A stretch of 64,000 nucleotides of DNA, taken from contig NZ_AKGD01000002.1 of the NCBI RefSeq assembly GCF_000271305.1, positions 186,001 to 250,000 of the forward strand, in the 5' to 3' direction. Position 1 is the first letter of the stretch. Each line of letters starts with the position of its first letter. The notes beneath the pieces were generated by a model, which saw only the letters and a program-made list of their open reading frames with translations, was not told the origin of the DNA and made no database searches. Shown here piece after piece: positions 25,274 through 32,791 of the stretch. This stretch comes from Hydrocarboniphaga effusa AP103. Its GTDB lineage: Bacteria; Pseudomonadota; Gammaproteobacteria; Nevskiales; Nevskiaceae. The position numbers were made by a program, and so were the translations under genes.

Positions 25274-27763
25274 CTAATCGAAATTGAAACGCAGGGTCAT
25301 GCCGTAGCTGCGCTCGTCGCCCGCGGTTCCGCCGTAGTCGCCGACGCCGTAGAGCGCGTAGATGGCGGCGAGGTAGCGTTCGTCGAACACATTGCGCACG
25401 AACGCGGAGACGTCCCAGCGACGCTGCGCATCGCGCAGGCCCAGTCGCGCGTTGACGATGTCGTAGGCGTCGATATAGCTGCCTTCGCCGTGCTCGACCG
25501 TGGCCCAGGCGCCGCTGCGGTAGTAGTAGTCGAGCCCGCTGTAGAGCTCGAAGGCCTCGCGCAGGCGCAGGCTGTATTCGGCACCCGTGCTGACGGTCCA
25601 GCGCGGCGCGTTGTAGAGCGTCTCGCCGGACAGATCGCGCGTGTTCTGCCGCGTTTCGACATCGGGCGCGTTCGGAAAATCGAGCGTGACGGCGTCGTTG
25701 TAGGCGGCCGATGCGCGCAGCAGCAAGCCGGGCGCCGCGATGCCCTGCGCCTCGGCCTCGGCGCCGCGCAGGCGCACCTTGCCGACGTTGAGCAGGTTGA
25801 TCTGCCGCGGGTTCGGAATCAGCGTCTGCTCGTCGTCGAAAGTCAGCGCCTGGTAGTCGTCGACATCGGTCTGGTAGATCGCGAGCGCGGTGCGCAGGCG
25901 GTTGGCGAGCCAGCGGTTCTTGAGTCCGATCTCGTACGACAGCGCCTTCTCGGGCTTGAACGTCGGCGGCACCGAGTCGCCGGTCGCGCCGAGGTTGATG
26001 CCGCCGCCCTTGTAGCCGAGCGCGATCGAAACGTAGGCGTTCGTATCGTCGTTGGGCTTGTAGCTCAGCGCGGTCTGGCCCGAGAAGTTGCCCTCGTCGC
26101 GCTTGGTGTAGCGCTCGTAGTCGCCGCCCGCGACGCCGTCGAGCAGGCCGTCGAAGGTGGCGCCACGCAGGTCGATTCCGAGCAGGTCGCCGAGCGGCGT
26201 GAGCACATTGGTGGCCGCCAGCACCGAGCAGTTCGGGCAACCGCCCGTGCGCGTACGCAGCACGCCGGCATCCTTCCACTCGTGCGTGTAGCGCAGACCG
26301 GTGGTCAGATCGAACTGCTCGCTCAGATGCCAGTCCACCGAGCCGAACGCGGCCGCGCTATGGCTCTTCTGGTAGGTGTCGGTGTCGATGCGCATGCCGT
26401 CGAGCGTCGCGGGCGGAATCAGCGCGTAGAGCACCGGCCCGAAGTTCGAAACGGTGGCGAACGGCAGCGCCTGGCGAATGATGCCGCCGAAGGTCCAGCC
26501 GCCGATGTCCTTGCCGAGGATGTTGCGCTCGTCCCCCGTCAGGTCCTGATACAGGTAGAACAGGCCGGCGGTGGCGTTGTAGCGCTCGTCGTCGATGTTG
26601 ATGCGCAGTTCCTGGCTGAACTGCCGATGGTCGTTGGCGATGCCGGTTTCGGGAATCAGCTCCAGCGAGGTGGCGTCGTCGCTGGTCGGCTTGGCGGTCC
26701 AGTGCCGGTAGGCGGTGATGCTCGTGAGCCGCTGCGCTTCGGCGTAATCCCAGTTGAGCTCGACCGAGACGGCCTTCTGCTCGACTTCGCTGTGCGTGCG
26801 CGTGTCCGCGTCGGCCTGGCGGTCATACGGGTTCAGCGAGGCGCGCTCGTACTCCATGAACTCGTCGCGTGCGCGCACGGCGTCGCGATAGACGATCAGC
26901 GGATACACGCAGCAGGTTTCGTCCTGTTTGCCGTATTCGGCGATCAGCCGCGCCGACAGGCTGTCGATCGGCGTCCACAACAGCTGCCCGCGCACGCCGT
27001 AGCGATTCTGCTCGTTGAGATCGCTGCCGTCGTAGCGGTTGGTGTACTGGCCTTGCTTCTGCGTCACGTAGCCGGTGAGGCGGCCGGCGAGCACACCGTC
27101 GACGAGCGGCCCGGTGACGCTGCCTCGCGCCTGGCGGAAATCCTGATCGCCCAGGCTGCCTTCGATCGAAGCCTCGTAGGTCTGCGACGGCAGCTTGGTG
27201 GCGATGTTGAGCGCGCCGGCCGTGGTGTTCTTGCCGAACAAGGTGCCCTGCGGTCCACGCAGCACCTCGACGCGATCGAGATCGACGAGGTCGAACATCG
27301 ACAGCCCCTGCCGGCCCAGATAAACGCCGTCGAGGAACAGGCCGACGCTGCTCTCCATGCCGTCGTTCTGCGAGGTCGAGCCCAGGCCGCGGATCGTGTA
27401 TTGCGTGAGGCGAGGGCTCGCCACGCTCACGGTCATGCCGGGCGTGCGCTGCTGGATGTCCTGCGGACGAAACAGCCCGGCTTCGGCCAGATCGTCTCCG
27501 CTGACTACGGCCATCGACACCGGCACCTGCAGCGCGCCTTCCTCACGGCGACGCGCGGTGACGATGACTTCGGCGAGTCCGGTCGCCGGGCCGCTGTCGG
27601 CTTGTCGCGGCGCCGGCTCGCTTTCACTTTCCGCGGTGCCCTCGACCGCGATGGCGTCGAGCCCGGCGGTGCCGCCGTCGGTCGCGGAAGTTTCCTGCGC
27701 CGGCGCGCCGCTCGCGAAGCCTGCCAGCAGGGCGAGCAGGCAAGTGGATGTCAGCGGCCTCAT
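25274..27763 (-). CDS. TonB-dependent receptor of the ceramidase operon
   Basis: 829 residues. Signal peptide MRPLTSTCLLALLAGFASGAPA, a low-complexity spacer, the plug start EVIVTARRREEGALQVPVS and plug signature VEVLRGPQGTLFGKNTTAG. The barrel ends with GMTLRFNFD, i.e. a final aromatic strand. Two surface-loop Cys pairs (ETCCVYP and GCPNCS) are unusual. Sitting inside an operon with a ceramidase, it is a candidate outer-membrane importer for a sphingolipid or its breakdown product. The ATG overlaps the ceramidase stop by four bases. An in-frame start 29 codons earlier lacks a signal peptide. Confidence 0.93.
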   Translation of the reverse strand: MRPLTSTCLLALLAGFASGAPAQETSATDGGTAGLDAIAVEGTAESESEPAPRQADSGPATGLAEVIVTARRREEGALQVPVSMAVVSGDDLAEAGLFRPQDIQQRTPGMTVSVASPRLTQYTIRGLGSTSQNDGMESSVGLFLDGVYLGRQGLSMFDLVDLDRVEVLRGPQGTLFGKNTTAGALNIATKLPSQTYEASIEGSLGDQDFRQARGSVTGPLVDGVLAGRLTGYVTQKQGQYTNRYDGSDLNEQNRYGVRGQLLWTPIDSLSARLIAEYGKQDETCCVYPLIVYRDAVRARDEFMEYERASLNPYDRQADADTRTHSEVEQKAVSVELNWDYAEAQRLTSITAYRHWTAKPTSDDATSLELIPETGIANDHRQFSQELRINIDDERYNATAGLFYLYQDLTGDERNILGKDIGGWTFGGIIRQALPFATVSNFGPVLYALIPPATLDGMRIDTDTYQKSHSAAAFGSVDWHLSEQFDLTTGLRYTHEWKDAGVLRTRTGGCPNCSVLAATNVLTPLGDLLGIDLRGATFDGLLDGVAGGDYERYTKRDEGNFSGQTALSYKPNDDTNAYVSIALGYKGGGINLGATGDSVPPTFKPEKALSYEIGLKNRWLANRLRTALAIYQTDVDDYQALTFDDEQTLIPNPRQINLLNVGKVRLRGAEAEAQGIAAPGLLLRASAAYNDAVTLDFPNAPDVETRQNTRDLSGETLYNAPRWTVSTGAEYSLRLREAFELYSGLDYYYRSGAWATVEHGEGSYIDAYDIVNARLGLRDAQRRWDVSAFVRNVFDERYLAAIYALYGVGDYGGTAGDERSYGMTLRFNFD

Positions 27764-29442
27764 CGCACACTCCGTTTTTCGAGTGTTTCGGGCGAGAAGA
27801 TTTTTTCGGGCAGGGACTCGAACCGACGCTCCGCCGCGGGCTTGGTGCATTCGCGCAGCAAACGGCGGTACTCGGTGCGAAACGCGTCGTGCGTACGACT
27901 ACCGAACATGGTGTGGCCTCCTTCATACGACTGCGCCTGGTATTCGTGCCAGGTCGTGCAGTAGCCGGAATAGGAATTCGCGTAACTGGAGATCACCACG
28001 TGGCGTACGCCGCAGGACGCAAGTGCTTCGAGACAGAGTTGCTGCAACTGCTGACCGGCGACGGTGGTGATTTCGCCGGGAAAACCGATGATCGCGAGCT
28101 CGCCGATGCGCAGCATCTGCAGCGGCAGCACGGTGGGAACCCAGGGCAGCTCGTCGAGCGCGCCGGCACGATCCTGGCGCTGCATTTCGGCCAGCGCGCG
28201 ATCGAGGAAGGACGGCAGGAACTGCCGGCTCTTCATGCCGACCAGCACGCCGTCTCCCGATTCGCTGACGATGAGCTTGGGCTGCTGCGCGCGCAGCAGC
28301 TCGGGACGCTCGCGCTGCAGGCGCTTGTTGGCGCGCGAGGCGAGCAGGCGGACGAGCGACACCACCGGCTCGCGGATGCCCGGGCCGTCGACCGGCGAGC
28401 CACGATAGAACGCCAGCCCGTGACACGGCGCGCTCGTGCGTTCGCCGCTTTTTCCATCGGCGAAATCGGCATCGATCTCGACCTTCGACAGATCGCGATT
28501 GACGAGCGCCGCATCGAGCGTGTCGACGCCGAGCGCATGCGTGGCGTCGAGCTCCTGGATGATCTTCCAGGCCTGCTCGCTTTGCAGCTCGCCGTTGTAG
28601 CGCGCGTTGTCGATCTCGTCGCGCGTCGGTCCGCGCAGCCAGTCGGGCTTGGTGTCGCCCTGCGCGTTCGGTGACACGTCGCCCGCGAAATGCTGGGCGA
28701 AGATCGCCACGCTGCCGGGCCCGAGCCGGGCTTCGAGCGATACCGCCGCATAGCCCTTGTTGTCGGACGACAGCACCGACAGCCGGCTGCTGATGCTCGT
28801 CGGATGCACGCCGAACCAGTTGATCTGGCCGATGCAACGGCCATCCTCGCTGCTCGCTTCGAGCAGCCACATGCGCCGGTCGATCGCCTTGTGCGTCTCG
28901 TGGTCGCCGAACTTCGCGACCTGCGGATTGCGGTTGTAGGCCGACAGCGAGCGATTGAAGGCGACGTCGATGTCGTCGGCGAAGGCCTGGCAGGCGAAGC
29001 GCAGCTGCGCGGCTTCGCGCTGCGACCAGGCCTGCAGGCTCGCGGTCACGAGGCTGTCGACGATGGCGTCGAAGATCTGCGGCCGGAAGCCCGGCACCGC
29101 GAAGTTGTAGAACGGATAGTGCGAATAGCCGCCGGGCCCGCAATGCGTGTGCTGCGAGCACAGCATGTAGCGCTCGCTCTCGAGCGACTCGCGGCCGAGC
29201 CTGGCCTGCAGGCGTTCGACCACGGCGCGCCGCAGCTCCGGAAACACCATGCAGATTTCGGACTGCGCGAAGAACAGCGGCTTGGCTTCGTCGTCGTCGG
29301 CGGCGAAGCAGAACACGCGGCTGTAGAGCGGCGTCGAGCGGGCCAGCGCCTTGTGGTTCGGCTGGCCGTAGCCGAGCAGGCCGTAGTCGCCCGTCGGCAC
29401 GTGGATCTCCTGTTTTGCGGCTCCGATTCGCAGTGCTTGCAT
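27760..29442 (-). CDS. neutral ceramidase family hydrolase, cytoplasmic short form
   Basis: 560 residues of the neutral/alkaline ceramidase fold, which cleaves the N-acyl amide of ceramides to fatty acid and sphingoid base. Landmarks are LCSQHTHCGPGGYSHYP (zinc/active-site His region), NWFGVHPTS, and NSYSGYCTTWHEYQAQSYEGGHTMFG containing the Glu/Tyr zinc ligands. There is no signal peptide (MQALRIGAAKQEIHVPTG) and it lacks the C-terminal Ig-like domain of secreted ceramidases (about 650 residues). That suggests a cytoplasmic enzyme acting on imported substrate. The gene lies between an FAD oxidase and the TonB receptor. Confidence 0.9.
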   Translation of the reverse strand: MQALRIGAAKQEIHVPTGDYGLLGYGQPNHKALARSTPLYSRVFCFAADDDEAKPLFFAQSEICMVFPELRRAVVERLQARLGRESLESERYMLCSQHTHCGPGGYSHYPFYNFAVPGFRPQIFDAIVDSLVTASLQAWSQREAAQLRFACQAFADDIDVAFNRSLSAYNRNPQVAKFGDHETHKAIDRRMWLLEASSEDGRCIGQINWFGVHPTSISSRLSVLSSDNKGYAAVSLEARLGPGSVAIFAQHFAGDVSPNAQGDTKPDWLRGPTRDEIDNARYNGELQSEQAWKIIQELDATHALGVDTLDAALVNRDLSKVEIDADFADGKSGERTSAPCHGLAFYRGSPVDGPGIREPVVSLVRLLASRANKRLQRERPELLRAQQPKLIVSESGDGVLVGMKSRQFLPSFLDRALAEMQRQDRAGALDELPWVPTVLPLQMLRIGELAIIGFPGEITTVAGQQLQQLCLEALASCGVRHVVISSYANSYSGYCTTWHEYQAQSYEGGHTMFGSRTHDAFRTEYRRLLRECTKPAAERRFESLPEKIFSPETLEKRSVR

Positions 29443-29452
29443 GGCGAGCCTT

Positions 29453-30769
29453 TCAGGGATTGAACAGGCGTTGCAGCAAGGGGTTCAGGAACAAGCCCTT
29501 GGGATCGAGCTCGCGGCGCAGGCGCTGGAAGTCGTGCCAGCGCGGATACCGCGCGGCGAGGTCGCTCGCGCCGAGCGAATGGATCTTGCCCCAGTGCGGA
29601 CGGCCGCCGTGATTCAGGAAGATCGCCTCGGCCGCGGCGAAATAGCGCTCGTGTTCCATGCCGACGTACTGGTGCACCGAGATCGATACCGAATCACGTC
29701 CGTAGAACGGCGACAGCCAGATGTCGTCGCCGCGCACGTGGCGATACTCGATCGGGAAATGCACGAGCACGGGCTTGCGGTTGACGTACTCGGCGAGCTC
29801 GCGCATCGCGTCGGGGCCGCGCTCGATCGGCAGCTCGTATTCCATTTCCTGGAAGCGCACCAGCCGCGCGGTCGCGAACGCGCGATGGCAGTCGGCCACC
29901 ATCGTGCTCTGGTTGCTCGGGCTGATGTTTGCGATGAGCCTGCTGACGCCCGGAGCCCAGCCCGGCTTGGCGCGCACGAGCCGCGAAAGCAGCCCGAACA
30001 GGCCGTTTTCGAGCACCAGTTCGGAAGCCGTGGTCAGGCCGTTCGACGACTCCGGCTGATCGGTCCAGTCCATCAGCTTCACCTGCGTGAGCTGCGTGTG
30101 CGGCATCCAGAAGAATTCGAAATGCCGGTACAGCTTGGCGAGATCGAGCGACTGTTCGAGGCACTCGTCGAGCGGCATGTTGCGCTTGATGAGCTTGAGC
30201 CGGTACGCGGGCTCGAGCTCTATGTCCATTGCGGTGATGATGCCGAGCGCGCCGAGCGACACGCGTGCCGCGTCGAACAGCTCGGCGTTCTGCGTCGCCG
30301 AGCAATGCACTGGCTCGCCGCTGGCGAGCACCAGGCTCAGGCCGCGCAGCTGCGTCGAGATCGAGCCGAGCTTCAGGCCCGTGCCGTGCGTGCCGGTGGA
30401 TACCGCGCCGGCGAGCGTCTGCTTGTTGATGTCGCCGAGGTTGGTCATGCCGAAGCCGCGCCTGGCGAGCTCCTTGCCGAGCCAGGACAGCTGCGTGCCG
30501 GCCTGGATGCGCGCGCGATGACCATCGATCGAGTCGATGCCGCTCAGCCGGTCGAGCGTCACCAGCGTGTCGCTGGTCTTCACGAGCGGGGCGAACGAAT
30601 GACCGCTGCCGGCCACGCGCAGCTTGCCGCCGCGCATCGCCACTTCGCGCACGATTTCCTGCAGGGCCGGAACGCTCGCGGGCGCGATCGTGTGGCGCGG
30701 CGTGAAGCGCACCGAGCCCGACCAGTTGCTCCAGGGTTTCGAATCCGCGATCAAAGTGCTGTGCGTCAT
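29453..30769 (-). CDS. FAD-linked oxidase, D-arabinono-1,4-lactone/alditol oxidase family
   Basis: 438 residues. N-terminal FAD_binding_4 domain with GSGHSF (the His that carries covalent FAD in relatives) near residue 56-61 and TLAGAVSTGTHGTG; C-terminal ALO domain with HWGKIHSL. Relatives oxidise a terminal CH2OH or a lactone hydroxyl with O2. I infer that it may oxidise the C1 alcohol of a sphingoid base. It is 10 bases from the ceramidase gene and 11 from the PLP enzyme, so all are in one transcript. I recall this pair of families side by side in Actinobacteria, which would support a joint pathway. Confidence 0.9.
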   Translation of the reverse strand: MTHSTLIADSKPWSNWSGSVRFTPRHTIAPASVPALQEIVREVAMRGGKLRVAGSGHSFAPLVKTSDTLVTLDRLSGIDSIDGHRARIQAGTQLSWLGKELARRGFGMTNLGDINKQTLAGAVSTGTHGTGLKLGSISTQLRGLSLVLASGEPVHCSATQNAELFDAARVSLGALGIITAMDIELEPAYRLKLIKRNMPLDECLEQSLDLAKLYRHFEFFWMPHTQLTQVKLMDWTDQPESSNGLTTASELVLENGLFGLLSRLVRAKPGWAPGVSRLIANISPSNQSTMVADCHRAFATARLVRFQEMEYELPIERGPDAMRELAEYVNRKPVLVHFPIEYRHVRGDDIWLSPFYGRDSVSISVHQYVGMEHERYFAAAEAIFLNHGGRPHWGKIHSLGASDLAARYPRWHDFQRLRRELDPKGLFLNPLLQRLFNP

Positions 30770-30780
30770 TGCAAGCGTCC

Positions 30781-32034
30781 CTAGAAGAAGTTCTGTCCCT
30801 GGCCGCGATAGGTCGGCGTGGTCGCCACCGCCTGGTCTCCGCGGAACAGCAGCAGCCGGTCGAAGCGCTCCATCATTTCGCCGGCCTTGGCATGCCTGAA
30901 AAACAGCGGGGCTCCGAGCCCCGGCGTGAAACCCGGCGGCAGCTTCACCGGCGTCTGGACTTCGCCCGCGCCCTCGTCGCCGAGCAGGCGCATGCCGGAC
31001 GGCAGGAACGGGCTCGGCAGGCGATCGGCGCCGGCCGGGCCCGAGGCGATGTAGCCGCCGCCCGTGCAGGTCGCCAGGCCCGGAGCCGGACGGCGCACGA
31101 CGGGCAGCGCGAAGAAGGCCGCGGGCAGGTGGTGGAAGTGGCCGAAGTGATCGAACAGCGTCGGCGAATACAGCCCGGAGCCCGCGGTGGCTTCAGTGAT
31201 GCAGGTATCGGCCGCGGTGGCTTCGAGGCTGCCGGTGCCGCCGCCGTTGACCAGGCCGATGTCGTGTCCGGCTTCGCGCAAGGCCTGCACGATCTGCCGG
31301 CGGCGCCTGCCGAGTTCGCGCTGCGAATGCCGCTTGAGCGCGCGCAGCAGCTGATTGCGCAGCGGCGAACCCGGCGCACGATCCTGCAGGCCGGCGAGCT
31401 GCGCTTCGTAGCCCATCGCGCCGACCAGTTGCAGCGCACCGGCCTGCTCGCGAATGCAGGCGGCCACCGCGAGCGCGGCCTGCGCATCGCGCAGCGGCGA
31501 GCGGCGCACACCGAACCAGAGGCCGGGCAGGTCGCTCGACATGTCGAGGTCGAGCGCGACGCGAAAGCGCACGCCGAGCGTCCGCGCGGCCTGCGCGAGC
31601 GCGAGCGCCTGATCGGCTTCGTCGATCATCAGGGTCAGCGTGGCGCCGCTGCGCACGGCTCGCGCGGCGGCGGCGAAATCGTCGGCTTCGAGCGTCGGAT
31701 ATCCGACCAGCAGATCGTCGAAGCCCTGCTGGTGCAGCCAGGCCGCTTCGCGTGCGCTGTAGCAGAACAGTCCGCGGAACTGCGCGGACATCGCCTGCAC
31801 GTGGCGCAGGATCTCGACGCAGCGGATCGACTTGGTGCCGAGCCGGATCGGCAAGCGGCCCGAGCGCAGTTGCAGGGCCTGCGCATTGGTTTCGAGCCGA
31901 TCGAGATCGACGAGCGCGAGCGGCAGGCGCTGACCCTCGACCACGCGCAGCAGCCGCCGGTAATAGGCCTCGCCGTCGCGCAGGGCCGGTTCGGCCATGG
32001 GCGTGGGCAGCATGGATGCTTCGGCGCGCGTCAT
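30781..32034 (-). CDS. DSD1-family PLP enzyme (amino acid deaminase/aldolase)
   Basis: 417-residue fold-III PLP enzyme, alanine-racemase-like barrel. The Schiff-base Lys is expected in RLGTKSIRCVEIL (near residue 67). The C-terminal domain has PAAFFALPVVRRPAP, TGGGYIASGPAGADRLPSP and GAGEVQTPV, typical of the deaminase/aldolase subgroup related to D-threonine aldolase and D-serine dehydratase. Such enzymes act on D-configured beta-hydroxy amino acids. ATGA overlap with the upstream tetR stop supports this start. Predicted in the proposed pathway to cleave a 2-amino-3-hydroxy fatty acid. Confidence 0.88.
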   Translation of the reverse strand: MTRAEASMLPTPMAEPALRDGEAYYRRLLRVVEGQRLPLALVDLDRLETNAQALQLRSGRLPIRLGTKSIRCVEILRHVQAMSAQFRGLFCYSAREAAWLHQQGFDDLLVGYPTLEADDFAAAARAVRSGATLTLMIDEADQALALAQAARTLGVRFRVALDLDMSSDLPGLWFGVRRSPLRDAQAALAVAACIREQAGALQLVGAMGYEAQLAGLQDRAPGSPLRNQLLRALKRHSQRELGRRRRQIVQALREAGHDIGLVNGGGTGSLEATAADTCITEATAGSGLYSPTLFDHFGHFHHLPAAFFALPVVRRPAPGLATCTGGGYIASGPAGADRLPSPFLPSGMRLLGDEGAGEVQTPVKLPPGFTPGLGAPLFFRHAKAGEMMERFDRLLLFRGDQAVATTPTYRGQGQNFF

Positions 32035-32639
32035 TCGCGCAGCCCCTTGCTGTCGCCGTTGGCGAGCTGCTTGAGCAGCTTGACCACGCGCGCGCGCTGC
32101 CGGGCGTCGAGCGGCGAAACCTGGAACAGCTCCATGAGCCAGAGCCCTTCGGTCGCCAGGTGCACGAGCGCGGCGCGCTCGAACGGCACGTCGTGCGAGA
32201 TCGCGGCGAAGCGGGCGCGGAAGTAGTCGCCCACGCTTTCGATCATCGCCGGGCTGCTGTTGAGCACCGCGAGCAGCGCGCCGCTGACGTGATCGTCCTC
32301 GTCGGGTTCGCGTACCGAATTGGTCACGTAGGCCTTGAGCTCGCGGCCCGGCCCGACTGGTGTTTTGGCGAGCACGCTTTCGTAGGCCGCGCGGTTGTGC
32401 GAGGTCACGCGTTCGAGCAGGGCTTCGAGCAAGGCTTCCTTGCTCGGAAAGTGATACAGCACGCCGCCCTTGCTCGCGCCCGCGCGCAGGGCCACCGCAT
32501 CGAGCGTGAGCTTGCCGGCGCCCTGTTCGAGCACCACCGCGGCGGCGGCGTCGAGCATGAGCTCGCGCGCGCTCGGCCGGCCGCGTGTGGCCGCGCCGTC
32601 GCTTTTGGATGCTGCTCTGGAGCTTCGCGTGACCGGCAT
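32031..32639 (-). CDS. TetR family regulator of the sphingoid operon
   Basis: 202 residues. N-terminal TetR helix-turn-helix (about 20-65: LTLDAVALRAGASKGGVLYHFPSKEALLEALL), with the recognition helix GASKGGVLYHF. The C-terminal ligand-binding part follows the TetR_C pattern (LLAVLNSSPAMIESVGDYF). First gene of the minus-strand operon and 152 bases from the divergent ceramidase. It probably represses both through the palindrome at 32675-32686. Ligand unknown; a long-chain base or acyl product is plausible. The ATG at 32637-32639 was chosen since the earlier in-frame start would cover the operator. Confidence 0.9.
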   Translation of the reverse strand: MPVTRSSRAASKSDGAATRGRPSARELMLDAAAAVVLEQGAGKLTLDAVALRAGASKGGVLYHFPSKEALLEALLERVTSHNRAAYESVLAKTPVGPGRELKAYVTNSVREPDEDDHVSGALLAVLNSSPAMIESVGDYFRARFAAISHDVPFERAALVHLATEGLWLMELFQVSPLDARQRARVVKLLKQLANGDSKGLRE

Positions 32640-32674
32640 GCCTGGGATTGATGCTTGATGCGCTAATTTATGTA

Positions 32675-32686
32675 CCGACTGGTCGG
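32675..32686. promoter_or_regulatory. TetR-type operator between divergent ceramidase units
   Basis: Perfect 12-bp palindrome CCGAC-TG-GTCGG, in the spacer between tetR (start 32639) and the lipoprotein ceramidase (start 32792). Its ACCGACTGGTCGG context resembles known TetR/NemR-type boxes. It lies 36 bases upstream of the tetR start, a position that could overlap both promoters. Confidence 0.75.
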
Positions 32687-32791
32687 GACAGTAAAACCGG
32701 TGTCCGGCAGGGTCAAGCTGAGGGGGATTTACCCTTGTGGCCTGCATGCAAAAGGTCTATCGATATTCGTCCTGAGCATGGGGAAACGGGA

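Noticed and set aside
24491-27964. 1157-codon open frame opposite the TonB receptor and PhyH gene
   Set aside because: Arg/Ala/Val-rich translation without domains; it mirrors the codon bias of two firmly identified genes on the other strand.
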